Shown: positions 24,578-33,586, numbered from the stretch's first letter. The stretch: DNA of 64,000 bases from Devosia sp. 66-22 (GCA_001899065.1 MKUZ01000018.1:37142-101141); one strand, 5' to 3'. Program-made: numbers and translations. The notes: generated from the sequence alone by a model not told the origin.

Positions 24578-25659
24578 TGACAACGCAGGCCGTCCAGGTC
24601 GTTGGGCTGAGCAAGCGCTTCGGTGCGATGACTGCCCTCGAGCAGATCGACTTCGAGATCGCCGATGGCGAGTTCGTCTCGCTGCTGGGCGCGAGCGGCT
24701 GCGGCAAGTCGACCCTGCTGCGCATCATCTCGGGCTTCGAGCGGCCAAGCGCGGGGCGGGTGGTGATCTATGGCGAGGACCTCACCGACCGTCTGCCCGA
24801 GCGTCGCCCGACCAATCTTGTGTTCCAGCGCGGTGCCCTGTTCCCGCATATGAGCGTGCGCGAGAATGTCGGCTACGGGCTCCGGCTGCGCGGCTGGCAG
24901 CGGACGCGCATCAATGCGCGGGTCGACGAGATGCTGGCGCTGGTGCGGCTCGAAGAGCTGGGCGATCGCGATCCGACGCAGTTGAGCGGCGGGCAGGCGC
25001 AGCGCGTGGCGCTGGCGCGGGCCCTCGCGGCCGAGCCGCGCGTGCTGCTGCTCGACGAACCGCTTTCGGCGCTCGACCTGAAGCTGCGCCAGCAGATGCA
25101 GCTCGAGCTGCGCGCCATCCAGAAGCGGCTCGGTGCGACCTTCGTCTTTGTCACCCACGACCAGACCGAGGCGCTGGTGATGTCGGACCGCATCGCCATC
25201 ATGAATGCGGGGCGTATCGAACAATACGGCACGCCGCGCGACATCTACCGTCGCCCCGGCTCGATCTTCGTGTCGGATTTCGTGGGTGCCACCAACCTCT
25301 TCCGGGGCCATGTCACGCAGGTGTCCGAGGCGGGCACGACCTTGCAGACCGACATCGGCAGCGTTGCCCTCGATCGCACCGAACCCGGCTTGCAAACAGG
25401 GCAGCGTATCGCGCTGTCGGTTCGACCCGAGGCGATCAGGATTGCGCGTGGCGCGGGGAGCCCCGGCGGCCGACAGGTCGCGGCCACCATTGCGGAGATC
25501 GTCTATCAGGGCAGCAGCATCCGGCTGCGCGCCGTCGTCGCCGACGGGCCGTCGATCTGGGTCGAATGCCGCGACGACGAGGCGGAAGGCATCGCGCCGG
25601 GCGATGCCGTCAATCTGACCTGGGCGGACAGCGCCGCCACCCTGCTGCGGGAGAGTTGA
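24577..25659 (+). CDS. Spermidine/putrescine-type ABC transporter ATP-binding protein (PotA-like)
   Basis: A 360-residue ATPase with Walker A GASGCGKST, Q-loop FQRGALFPHMSV, signature LSGGQAQR, Walker B VLLLDEPLSALDLKLR and switch His in VTHDQTEAL. A C-terminal TOBE domain (about 280-360; LSVRPEAIRIAR, VYQGSSIRLRA) is present, as in PotA/FbpC. The GTG start at 24577 shares a base with the PotC-like stop. It completes the importer, apart from the frameshifted binding protein. Confidence 0.92.
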   Translation: MTTQAVQVVGLSKRFGAMTALEQIDFEIADGEFVSLLGASGCGKSTLLRIISGFERPSAGRVVIYGEDLTDRLPERRPTNLVFQRGALFPHMSVRENVGYGLRLRGWQRTRINARVDEMLALVRLEELGDRDPTQLSGGQAQRVALARALAAEPRVLLLDEPLSALDLKLRQQMQLELRAIQKRLGATFVFVTHDQTEALVMSDRIAIMNAGRIEQYGTPRDIYRRPGSIFVSDFVGATNLFRGHVTQVSEAGTTLQTDIGSVALDRTEPGLQTGQRIALSVRPEAIRIARGAGSPGGRQVAATIAEIVYQGSSIRLRAVVADGPSIWVECRDDEAEGIAPGDAVNLTWADSAATLLRES

Positions 25660-25660
25660 G

Positions 25661-27145
25661 ATGAGCGAACGAGCAATTGCCGCCCAGCTGCTGATCCGGC
25701 ACGGCTACATCATCACCATGGACGACGCGGCGACCGTGATCGAGGATGGCGCCATCGCCATCGGCCAGGATGGGCGCATCCTTGCCGTGGGTGCCGACCG
25801 CGAGATTGCGTCACGCTACGCAGCCGCGCGCGAGATCGATGCCGAGGGCGCGCCGGTTCACCCGGGCTTCGTCGAGTGCCATCTGCACGCCTCCTATCAT
25901 CTGTTCCGCAGCGTGCTGCCCGACCAGTTGGTCGAAAGCGACTCCTTCGACACCTTCGAGGGCCATTTCTACAACACCGTCACCGATGAGGATGAGTATC
26001 TGTCGGTGTTCCTCGCCTCGATGGAGATGGTGCGCAACGGCTCGACCTGCTTCATGGAAGCGGGCACCATTCTCACGCCCGAGATGGGGGCGAAGGCGGC
26101 GCAGGAGGTCGGCATTCGCGCCATTCTGGGCGATGCCTTCATCTGGGACCAGCCGCAGGGCTTCTCGCAGGGCAAGCTCGAGCCGGACGATGGCTGCGTG
26201 ACCTGCGCCACGCAGGCGCGCCTCCACACCGAGCTCGCCCGCGCCCCCAGGACGCGCGCCGAAGCCCTCGCCACTCTGGGCGTGCAGGCGAAGCGCAACG
26301 CCGATCCCGATGCGCTGGTGCGCGGGCACGTGGCGGTGCTCGGTCTGGGGACGGCCAGCGAAGAGCTGATGATGGAGGCGAAGGCCTGTGCCGACGCGGC
26401 CGCGGTCACGCTCAACATCCACCAGTCCTACAGCCCCGCCGACACCGAGGCCGACCGGCAGCGCTTCGGCAAGGATCCGCTGGTGCATCTGCACGAGACC
26501 GGCTTCCTCGACCGCAACGTGACCTTCGGCCATGCCAACCACCTCACCGATGCCGAGTGCGAAGCGCTGCTCGATCGCGGCGCGTCGATCGCCTGGGCCC
26601 CCGGTGCGTCGATGATGTGGGGTCATGGCAGCTCGCTGCACGGGCGGCATGCCGAGCTCTGGCGTCGCGGTGCCAATGTCGCGCTCGGCTCGGACTCGCC
26701 AAACTGGTCGAACGATTTCGATCTGTGGCGGCAGACGAACCTGGCAGTGATGGCGGCGCGCGACGTCCATATGGACCGCACCTACCTCGTTGCCGAGGAC
26801 GGACTGCAGATGGCGACCCGCGCCGGCGCGCGCGCCGTGGGCCTCGAGCACGAGATCGGGTCGATCGAAGTCGGCAAGCGCGCCGACCTTGTGATCCACA
26901 CCCTCGATCGTCCCGAAATGGTCCCCAGCACCAATATGATCAGAAACCTGTTCTACGCATCGCGGTCGAAGTCCGTGCACACCGTGGTGATCAATGGCAG
27001 CGTCGTGCTCGAGGCCGGGCGCTTCGTCAATCTCGACGAGCGGGCGATCTATGCGCGGGTGCGCGAGGCCTCGCGCGATCTGCTGTCGCGCATGGGCCAT
27101 GTCGTCGCCGCCAACGATGTCGGCCGCTCGATGCGGCGGCGCTAG
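25661..27145 (+). CDS. Metal-dependent amidohydrolase/deaminase (TrzA/AtzA-like subtype)
   Basis: A 494-residue cytosolic amidohydrolase. The N-terminal beta-sandwich (LLIRHGYIITMDDAATVIEDGAIAI) is followed by the barrel metal ligands: VECHLHASYH (HxH), LNIHQSY, FGHANHLTD and LGSDSPNWS with the final Asp. The C-terminal [14 protein letters not shown] is standard. Family members deaminate or dechlorinate N-heterocycles, or cleave amides such as hydantoins. The start lies one base after the PotA-like stop, so it belongs to the uptake operon and probably opens or deaminates the imported molecule. Confidence 0.88.
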   Translation: MSERAIAAQLLIRHGYIITMDDAATVIEDGAIAIGQDGRILAVGADREIASRYAAAREIDAEGAPVHPGFVECHLHASYHLFRSVLPDQLVESDSFDTFEGHFYNTVTDEDEYLSVFLASMEMVRNGSTCFMEAGTILTPEMGAKAAQEVGIRAILGDAFIWDQPQGFSQGKLEPDDGCVTCATQARLHTELARAPRTRAEALATLGVQAKRNADPDALVRGHVAVLGLGTASEELMMEAKACADAAAVTLNIHQSYSPADTEADRQRFGKDPLVHLHETGFLDRNVTFGHANHLTDAECEALLDRGASIAWAPGASMMWGHGSSLHGRHAELWRRGANVALGSDSPNWSNDFDLWRQTNLAVMAARDVHMDRTYLVAEDGLQMATRAGARAVGLEHEIGSIEVGKRADLVIHTLDRPEMVPSTNMIRNLFYASRSKSVHTVVINGSVVLEAGRFVNLDERAIYARVREASRDLLSRMGHVVAANDVGRSMRRR

Positions 27146-27154
27146 GGAGAGGGC

Positions 27155-28240
27155 ATGTCGATCGAAAACGCATCCTTCCGGCTCGACCCGGCGCTGTTCA
27201 CGCCGATGGAGATGCCTGTCGCGCGCTTCGGCACACTGACGGCGACCGCGTTCCGCTATCGCTCGGGTGTCGCTGGCCTGCGCCTTTCGAACGGCGCGGG
27301 CGAGATCGTCGTCCTCCCGTTTCAGGGCCAGCAGGTCTGGGATGCGCACTTCCACGGCCGCCGCCTCACCATGCGCTCGATGTTCGACGAACCGCGGCAG
27401 ACGCGCGACTACCTGCGCAACTATGGCGCGTTGCTGATCCATTGCGGCGGCACCGCGATGGGCAATCCCGGAAGTGAGGACCGGCACCCGGTGCATGGCG
27501 AGCTGCCGAACCTGCCGCTCGACCAATGCTGGCTCGATTTCGGCCGCGACGGGCAGGGCCCCTATGTCGATATCCGCAGCGAGGGTCGCGACACGCTCGC
27601 CTTCTCGCATGATTTCGTGGCGCGCCCGCGCCTCCGCATCCGCGAGGGCGCAACCGAGATCGAGGCGTCACTGGCCGTCGAGAATCGGGCAGGCACGCCG
27701 TTGCCGTTCATGTACCTCGCTCACATTAACTTCCGTCCGGTCGACGGGGCCGTGCTGCATGACGCAGCCGTCGACAGCGATATCGTGCTGCGGCGCCCGC
27801 AACTGGACGACGCCGCGCCCGCTGCCGTTCGCGACTATCACGCGAGCGTCGCTGCCGACGTGCCGTCGCATCGCAGCATCGGCGCGGGCGTTCCGGTTCT
27901 GCCCGAGCTGGTGCTGACCATGAAGGTCGCTGCCGGCAATGACGGCTGGACGCATGCGGTGCAGCGCCACCCTGATGGGGCCGGAGATTTCGTCAGCTAT
28001 CGTCCGTCCGAGCTGCCCTACGCCGTGCGCTGGATGACGCGGGGACCCGATCAGGACGCGCTCGGCCTCGTGCTGCCGGCAACGGCGCCGCCCGATGGTC
28101 TTGCCGCGGCAAAGCGCAACGGCCAGCTCGTCTCGATCGCTCCGGGTGAAGCCTTCCACACCGCCTATCGTTTCGGTGCCGCGGATGCGGCAACCACCAA
28201 TCGCCTCGTCACCAGCATCGCTGCGTTGCAGCAGCGCTGA
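27155..28240 (+). CDS. DUF4432 (aldose-1-epimerase-like) protein
   Basis: A 361-residue protein of the galactose-mutarotase-like fold. The GGTAMGNPGSEDRHPVHGEL stretch with its His pair, LRLSNGAGEIVVLPFQGQQVWD and YLAHINFRPVDGAVL fit the DUF4432 group. The mutarotase pattern suggests binding of a carbohydrate, but no activity is proven for the family. It lies ten bases after the amidohydrolase and upstream of the deacylase, so it may point to a sugar-linked or glycosylated substrate for the operon. Confidence 0.78.
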   Translation: MSIENASFRLDPALFTPMEMPVARFGTLTATAFRYRSGVAGLRLSNGAGEIVVLPFQGQQVWDAHFHGRRLTMRSMFDEPRQTRDYLRNYGALLIHCGGTAMGNPGSEDRHPVHGELPNLPLDQCWLDFGRDGQGPYVDIRSEGRDTLAFSHDFVARPRLRIREGATEIEASLAVENRAGTPLPFMYLAHINFRPVDGAVLHDAAVDSDIVLRRPQLDDAAPAAVRDYHASVAADVPSHRSIGAGVPVLPELVLTMKVAAGNDGWTHAVQRHPDGAGDFVSYRPSELPYAVRWMTRGPDQDALGLVLPATAPPDGLAAAKRNGQLVSIAPGEAFHTAYRFGAADAATTNRLVTSIAALQQR

Positions 28241-28267
28241 TCCCTCGACCGGAATGCAAGTCACACC

Positions 28268-29296
28268 ATGCTGAACATACCGCAGAGTTACACCGGCAAT
28301 GCCTTCACCAATGTCGACTTCGACAAGCCGGGCCGGCAACTGGGCTTCGTGAGCATCCCCCATTCGCCCAATGGCGATGCCTGGGGCGTCACGCAGGTGC
28401 CGATCGCGGTGATCGCCAATGGCACCGGTCCTACCGTGGTGATCGAGGGCGGCAATCATGGCGACGAGTATGAGGGACCCATCACCATCGGCGAGCTGGC
28501 GCGCGATCTTGATCCTGGCGCGGTCCAGGGGCGGCTGATCCTGATGCCGGCCAACAATGTCCATGCGGTGCTGGCCGCTACGCGCACCTCACCCGTCGAT
28601 GGGCTGAACTTCAACCGCGTCTGGCCCGGCGACCCCATGGGGTCGATCACCGAGCAGATCGCCGCCTATGTGGCGCATCGCATCTTTCCCATGGCCGATG
28701 CCTTCCTCGATCTCCATTCCGGCGGCTCGTCGCTCGATATTCTCGCCAGCGCCATCATCGAGCCGACCGACGATGCCGCGCTGCACGAAAAGAACGTCGC
28801 TGCAGTGCAGGCGTTCGACGCGCCCTATACCGTCGTCATCGCCAATATGGGCGATCAGCGCACCGCTACGGCCACGGCCTGTCGCGCCGGCCTCATCACC
28901 GTAGGCACCGAAATGCGCGGGCGCGGCACTGTCTCACTCGATGCGCTCGAGGTGTGCCGACGCGGTGTGCGCAACGTGCTGGCGCATCTCGGCGTGCTGG
29001 AAGGGGCGGCATCGCCCGCACGCACCGACCGGCCGATCCTCGAGCTCGGCGGCGCCGCCGCCTATGTCTATGCCCCCATCGACGGCGTGTTCGAACCCTT
29101 CCACGACCTCGGCGAACACGTCTCGGCGGGGCAGCCGGCGGGACGCATCCATCGCATCTGGGACCTGACTGCCGGACCGGTCACGGTGCACTACGCCGCC
29201 GACGGCATCGTCTATGGCCAGCGCCACCCCGGCCGCGTCGCGCTGGGCAATTGCTGCGTCGTCGTCGCCTCGCCCTATGGCGGGCCCTCGCGATGA
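28268..29296 (+). CDS. Succinylglutamate desuccinylase/aspartoacylase-family metalloenzyme (M14-like)
   Basis: A 342-residue zinc hydrolase. The metal ligands appear in EGGNHGDEYEGP (His and Glu) and AFLDLHSGGSS (His), with NFNRVWPGD between. A C-terminal beta-barrel portion carries APIDGVFEPFHDLGEHVSAG. The family removes acyl groups from amino acids and includes DoeB, the N-acetyl-diaminobutyrate deacetylase of ectoine breakdown. Other ectoine genes (doeA, ehu) are not seen here, so the substrate is left open. Its stop overlaps the next start (ATGA). Confidence 0.85.
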   Translation: MLNIPQSYTGNAFTNVDFDKPGRQLGFVSIPHSPNGDAWGVTQVPIAVIANGTGPTVVIEGGNHGDEYEGPITIGELARDLDPGAVQGRLILMPANNVHAVLAATRTSPVDGLNFNRVWPGDPMGSITEQIAAYVAHRIFPMADAFLDLHSGGSSLDILASAIIEPTDDAALHEKNVAAVQAFDAPYTVVIANMGDQRTATATACRAGLITVGTEMRGRGTVSLDALEVCRRGVRNVLAHLGVLEGAASPARTDRPILELGGAAAYVYAPIDGVFEPFHDLGEHVSAGQPAGRIHRIWDLTAGPVTVHYAADGIVYGQRHPGRVALGNCCVVVASPYGGPSR

Positions 29297-30240
29297 TGAT
29301 CGGCATCGAGGACGTCGAGGCCGCCCGCGCGCGGATCGCGCCGCATGTGCGGCTGACGCCGGTCTATGAAGCGACGCAGGCGCGCGATCCCTTGCCGGTC
29401 GCGGCGAGCGTCGTGTTCAAGCTCGAGCTGCTTCAGGTCACCGGTTCGTTCAAGGCCCGTGGCGCCATGAACCGGCTGCTCGGCGCCCGCCCCGACGAAA
29501 TCCGCGCCGGGATCGTCACGGCATCGGGCGGCAATCACGGCCTCGCTGTGGCGCGCACGGCCTTTGCGGCCGGTGTCCCCGCCGTCGTCTACGTGCCCGA
29601 GACCGTGTCGCCGGCCAAGGTCGACAAGATGCGCAAATGGGGTGCCGATGTCCGCATCGTCGGCGCCGAATGGGCCGTCTCGAACGAGGCGGCGCTCGAC
29701 TATGCGCGCAGCAGCGGCGCGGCGTACTTCCATCCCTTCGCCGATCCGCTCGTTGTGGCGGGGCAGGGGACCATCGGCCTCGAGCTCATGGAGCAGGTCG
29801 CCGATTTCGACACCGTCGTCCTTGCCGTCGGTGGCGGTGGGCTGGTCTCGGGCCTCTCCACTGCCATCAAGGCGCGCCGGCCCGACGTCACCATCATCGC
29901 CGTCGAGCCGACCGGCTCGCCCACGATGAAGGCCAGCCTCGATGCCGGCGAGGTGGTGACGCTTGCCAATCTCACCAGCCGTGTGGCCACCATGACCTGC
30001 CGGCGCACCGACGAACGGCTGTTCGAGATCGTGCGGCGCAATGTGACGGAGATTGTCCTGGTTTCCGACGAGGAGATGCACCTGGCCGCGCAATGGCTCT
30101 GGTTCGAGCATGGCATCGCCGCCGACCTCGCCGGCGCCGCCTCGGTCGCGGCGCTCCGCAGCGGCCATCCGGTGTTCGCGGCGAGCCGGCGCATTTGCGC
30201 GCTGGTCTGCGGGGCCGGTCCCGATGGAGCCATGCCATGA
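29293..30240 (+). CDS. Threonine dehydratase-like PLP enzyme (fold type II)
   Basis: A 315-residue tryptophan-synthase-beta-superfamily protein. The Schiff-base lysine is in TGSFKARGAMNR, the phosphate/substrate loop is TASGGNHGLAVA, and the PLP phosphate clamp is AVGGGGLVSGL. The length and lack of an ACT domain fit catabolic threonine ammonia-lyases and EutB-like hydroxy-amino-acid dehydratases. It would deaminate a beta-hydroxy amino acid released in the pathway. It starts inside the stop of the deacylase gene and its own stop overlaps the oxidoreductase start. Confidence 0.85.
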   Translation: MMIGIEDVEAARARIAPHVRLTPVYEATQARDPLPVAASVVFKLELLQVTGSFKARGAMNRLLGARPDEIRAGIVTASGGNHGLAVARTAFAAGVPAVVYVPETVSPAKVDKMRKWGADVRIVGAEWAVSNEAALDYARSSGAAYFHPFADPLVVAGQGTIGLELMEQVADFDTVVLAVGGGGLVSGLSTAIKARRPDVTIIAVEPTGSPTMKASLDAGEVVTLANLTSRVATMTCRRTDERLFEIVRRNVTEIVLVSDEEMHLAAQWLWFEHGIAADLAGAASVAALRSGHPVFAASRRICALVCGAGPDGAMP

Positions 30241-31163
30241 AGATCCTGGTTGCCGGCGGCGGCGCTTTCGGTCGGGAACACCTCAAGACCCTGACGGCGA
30301 TGGGCGGCGTCACGCTCGCCCTTGCCGAGCCGCGCCCCGCTGCGCTCGAGCAGCTGGCGGCGAGCTTCCCGCTGGCGCTCACCGACCACGACGCGGTCGG
30401 CGTCCTCGACCGTTTCGCGCCGGACGGCCTGATCATCGCGACCCCCGCCGCCGCCCACGCGCCGCTGGCGCTCACCGCCCTCGAGCGCGGCATTCCGGTG
30501 CTGGTCGAAAAGCCCGTCGCACCGGATGCCGCGACCATGCGCCAGCTCTGCGCCGCCGCCGAGCGGAGCCCGACCTTCCTGCAGCCTGGCCACATCCTGC
30601 GCTTCTCCGCCCCGCACCGGCAGGTGCACGCGATCGTCGCCCAGGGACAGATCGGCGATCTCCTGCGCATCACCTCGCGCCGCTACCGCGACAGCAGCCA
30701 CGCGGAGCGCTATCGCGACGTCGATCCAGTGTTCACCACCATGGTGCACGATATCGATCTTGCACTATGGTTCGATGGCGCCACCGCATCGGAGGTGAGG
30801 GCGATGCGCCGACCCCGCGGTGACAACCGCTCGCTGACCGCCGCCGATGTTGTCTCGTCACGCGGCACGGCTTGGCAGCTCTCACTGGCCTGGCTGCATC
30901 CCAGCGTCGAGTGCCCGCCCGACCGGGTGGAACTGATCGGAACGGCAGGAAGCGTGGAGCTCGAAGTGGGGCGTGGGATCGAGCTCTACACGGGCGAAGG
31001 ACATCGGCACATTCCGTCCGACGCTTCGGACGATCCGCTGCGCACCGAGCTCGAGACCTTCCTTGCGGGCATCCGCGCCGGCCGCTCGGCCGCGCCCGTC
31101 ACGCCCGACGACGCACTGCAGGGGATCGTCGCCGCCGAGCGGATCGTTGCGGCCCTGGCATGA
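30237..31163 (+). CDS. Gfo/Idh/MocA-family NAD(P)-dependent oxidoreductase
   Basis: A 308-residue oxidoreductase. The Rossmann motif VAGGGAFGREHLKTL opens the protein, VLVEKPVAPD carries the family EKP lysine, and DVDPVFTTMVHDIDLALW the catalytic-site His. Members reduce or oxidise sugars, inositols and related hydroxy compounds; this one is slightly short for the family. It is tightly coupled on both sides (ATGA overlaps). Together with DUF4432 it hints that part of the substrate is a polyol or sugar. Confidence 0.87.
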   Translation: MKILVAGGGAFGREHLKTLTAMGGVTLALAEPRPAALEQLAASFPLALTDHDAVGVLDRFAPDGLIIATPAAAHAPLALTALERGIPVLVEKPVAPDAATMRQLCAAAERSPTFLQPGHILRFSAPHRQVHAIVAQGQIGDLLRITSRRYRDSSHAERYRDVDPVFTTMVHDIDLALWFDGATASEVRAMRRPRGDNRSLTAADVVSSRGTAWQLSLAWLHPSVECPPDRVELIGTAGSVELEVGRGIELYTGEGHRHIPSDASDDPLRTELETFLAGIRAGRSAAPVTPDDALQGIVAAERIVAALA

Positions 31164-31990
31164 TCGCCGACGCGCACATTCACCTGTTCCGCAACGGCTA
31201 CACCGGCTTTGCCGGGGCGTCGCCGCTCGCGGGCCAGACCGATGTCGACGCCTATGAGCGCCTCATGGCGTCGAGCGGCGTCGATCGTGCCCTGGTCGTC
31301 TGCTACGAGGAGGAGATCGCTCCGGGCAACAATGGCTTCGTGCGCGAGCTTGCCGCCAGTCGCCCCTGGATATCGAGCGTCGCTCATCTGTCGAACTCGG
31401 CATCCCCGTCCGCATCGAGGGCGGCCGAACTGCTGGCCGCTGGGCACAGCGGCATCTCGCTGCACCTGCCTGACGCAGCCGCGGTGGAGCGGGTCGAGGC
31501 CTGGCCCGCCGCGCTCTGGGGTCGCCTCGATCACGCCCGCGCCATCGTATCCCTCAACGCACGGCCCGGCGCGATTGCGCGCCTGCAGCCTCTCGTTGAA
31601 CGCACCCCGAACTGCGCCTTCCTGTTCGCGCATCTCGGATTGCCGGGAAGGGTGGATGGCATCCTCTCGCCGCACCAGGCGGCCGAGCGCCTGGCGCCGC
31701 TGTTAAAACTCGCGCACCTGGCCAATGTGGCCGTCAAGCTCTCTGGCCTCTACGCCGTCGACCCCGCGCCGCCACATCGCACAGCGGCGCCGCTTGTCGA
31801 CGTGCTGCTTGAGCGCTTTCCTGCGTCGCGCCTTCACTGGGGCTCCGATTTCAGCCCGGTCCTCGAGTTCGCCGGCCTCGACCAGACCCTGGCTGTGCCG
31901 GGAGTGGCCGGCCTGTCGGCCGCCAACCGCCGCCTGATCCTGGGCGACGCTCTCGCCGCGCGCCTCGCCGCGGTTCGGCCAGATCACTGA
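31160..31990 (+). CDS. Small TIM-barrel amidohydrolase
   Basis: A 276-residue amidohydrolase of the Amidohydro_2 type. MIADAHIHLFRNGYTG supplies the HxH pair, FAHLGLPGR the central His, and LHWGSDFSPVL the Asp at the end of strand 8. It is the last gene of the IclR-linked operon and begins in the stop of the oxidoreductase. Its stop codon lies only six bases before the left boundary of the genomic island, so the island did not truncate it but could have displaced whatever lay downstream. Confidence 0.83.
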   Translation: MIADAHIHLFRNGYTGFAGASPLAGQTDVDAYERLMASSGVDRALVVCYEEEIAPGNNGFVRELAASRPWISSVAHLSNSASPSASRAAELLAAGHSGISLHLPDAAAVERVEAWPAALWGRLDHARAIVSLNARPGAIARLQPLVERTPNCAFLFAHLGLPGRVDGILSPHQAAERLAPLLKLAHLANVAVKLSGLYAVDPAPPHRTAAPLVDVLLERFPASRLHWGSDFSPVLEFAGLDQTLAVPGVAGLSAANRRLILGDALAARLAAVRPDH

Positions 31991-31996
31991 AGGAAG

Positions 31997-32042
31997 TGGT
32001 GGGCCCACCAGGACTCGAACCTGGAACCAGACCGTTATGAGC
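31997..32042 (-). repeat. Left attachment-site repeat (46-bp copy of a tRNA 3' half)
   Basis: These 46 bases are identical to 37087-37132, the CCA end through the anticodon region of the tRNA(CAU) gene. This is the classic outcome of tyrosine-recombinase integration at the 3' part of a tRNA. The two copies bound a 5.1-kb island. This copy lacks the 5' half of the tRNA, so it is not a functional gene. Confidence 0.88.
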
Positions 32043-32176
32043 AACGCGCTTCATGTCGAAACTGGCTCACCATGGCACAAAGAGCAGTCCGTATTGGGGT
32101 ATTTCCCGCACGGGGTTCCGTTTGTGTTCTATGCAGCAGGTTCGATGGACCGCAGAGCACTCCGCACGTTCATCAT

Positions 32177-32740
32177 TTAGACCGCCTTCGCGTGCTTCGT
32201 GAAGTCCAAAACCTCGGCTTCCTCCCGCAAATGATCCGGCGCGTAGCGGGCATACACACGCTCGGTGACGCTCGTATTGGAATGCCCCAGGTACTGGCTG
32301 ATCTTCGACATGGGCCGTCCCGCAGCGGCCATGTGAACCGCCGCCGTGTGGCGTAGCGTGTGAGGCGAAATCGTCGCTCTGCGCCACCCGCTCGGCAGCG
32401 CCTCGACAAAGCCGGCCCTGATCGCGGCGTTGCGGAATCCTGTGGTGATGGACGCCACCTGCTGCCCCGCCCATTCGATGACGTGATCGGTCTGCGCGAT
32501 GCCCTTGGCGACCGTCAGCGCAGCGCGCAGACCGTCATTCATCGGGACAACAGCGCGGCCCTTGCGTGGCCCCAATTCGGTCGTGCGGAGGTTGATCTTG
32601 CCGCCGTCGAAGTCTACCCGATCCCATGTCAATTCCAGCACCGCCGTGACGCGCGCCGCGGTGCTGAGCATGGTGAGGATGGCGAGCCGCACGTGATGCT
32701 CAGGCGCATCGATATCACCCTGTCGGGAGGTTATGAGCAC
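32177..32740 (-). pseudogene. Phage-type tyrosine recombinase (integrase), catalytic half only
   Basis: The 187 residues hold the catalytic domain: Arg I in TAARVTAVLELTWDRV, the HxxR box in ISPHTLRHTAAVHM, the second His in LGHSNTSVTERV, and the nucleophile tyrosine in VYARYAP. The N-terminal arm-binding and core-binding domains are missing; a full integrase would have another 150-200 residues. The frame begins at a GTG (32740) only three bases after the sulfotransferase stop. It lies 135 bases from the left att repeat, where the element's integrase is expected. It is probably a remnant that cannot integrate or excise the island alone. Confidence 0.8.
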
Positions 32741-32743
32741 ACG

Positions 32744-33586
32744 TCACCCAACGGGAGGTCCATTATCGCTACCGGCTCGGGGGTGCGCATCTCCAGAACC
32801 GGAGGGACGCTCAAGGGCGGCATCACCGTATCTGGCGGGGCTGTTGTCACTACGCTGTTCTAGAACGGCACGCCTGAGTTCATCTATCGCGGCGATGTCC
32901 TCGGGGGTGGTCGAAATCTTGCGATGCGTGGTCTGTGCCAGCGGCGCGTTACTGCCTATGAAATCGAGCACTGCCCTCGTGGCGGCGTCGTGGTCGGCGG
33001 CGATGTCCTCATAGGCAATCGACAGCGGCTCAATTTCCTCGCGCTCGAAAAGAAGCTGCCAGTGGTGGACCTCATAGGCGAGGTTATCCATACTGGCCTT
33101 GATCGCGGCGAAGTCGGGCGCGGATGACGGGCTGGGTATCGCAGCGCTCGGGTCCGCGACGTGCCAGACATTGGTACTGTTCGCTCGCCAGAGTGAGTAT
33201 GCCTGCGCGAGAAGGTCGCGCCGATAGCAGTAGATGACCTTGAGGTTGGGGAAGAGCCTGTCTCGTACATCCTTGCGCGGGATGGCAGTCACCAAATCCC
33301 AGTAATTGGATTTGAACACCAGCCGACCCGTCCGCATGAAACGCTGGAAGTAGCGGTTGAGGTAGTCCTGGGCGTTGTTGGGCTTGAGTTCGCCGTATAT
33401 CACGTACCCGTGATGGCGCGGGTTGAATATCTCCGCAACTTCGCTGGCGATCCCCGAGCGCGCTACGGCATCAACGAGTGATGTAGAACCAACGCGCGCT
33501 GTAATCGCAAAGATGACCGTCGCGTCATAGATCGGCCAGTCGTCAAACGGCCCGGCAAGGGCCTTCATAAAGTAGTCGTCTTCCAT
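32744..33586 (-). CDS. Stf0-like sulfotransferase
   Basis: A 280-residue protein with the sulfotransferase P-loop-like motif ITARVGSTSLVDAVARSG near residue 30 (5'-phosphosulfate binding of PAPS) and YRRDLLAQAYSLWRAN, which matches the region binding the 3'-phosphate. The AEIFNPRHHG and KSNYWDL segments fit the Stf0 family, whose founder sulfates trehalose in mycobacteria. The enzyme would transfer sulfate from PAPS to a hydroxyl group of a sugar or lipid. A strong AGGAGGG site precedes the ATG. It is an accessory cargo gene of the island and is visibly less GC-rich than the flanking operons. The C-terminal ~25 residues look non-homologous. Confidence 0.8.
   Translation of the reverse strand: MEDDYFMKALAGPFDDWPIYDATVIFAITARVGSTSLVDAVARSGIASEVAEIFNPRHHGYVIYGELKPNNAQDYLNRYFQRFMRTGRLVFKSNYWDLVTAIPRKDVRDRLFPNLKVIYCYRRDLLAQAYSLWRANSTNVWHVADPSAAIPSPSSAPDFAAIKASMDNLAYEVHHWQLLFEREEIEPLSIAYEDIAADHDAATRAVLDFIGSNAPLAQTTHRKISTTPEDIAAIDELRRAVLEQRSDNSPARYGDAALERPSGSGDAHPRAGSDNGPPVG

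Noticed and set aside
28268..30240. Ectoine degradation genes (doeB plus eutB)
   Set aside because: The two families match, but ectoine hydrolase, the ehu transporter and the EnuR regulator are missing and the transporter here is of PotABC type.
31997..32042. A second complete tRNA gene at the left island end
   Set aside because: Only the 3' 46 bases match; the sequence after 32042 cannot form the D arm or 5' acceptor strand.
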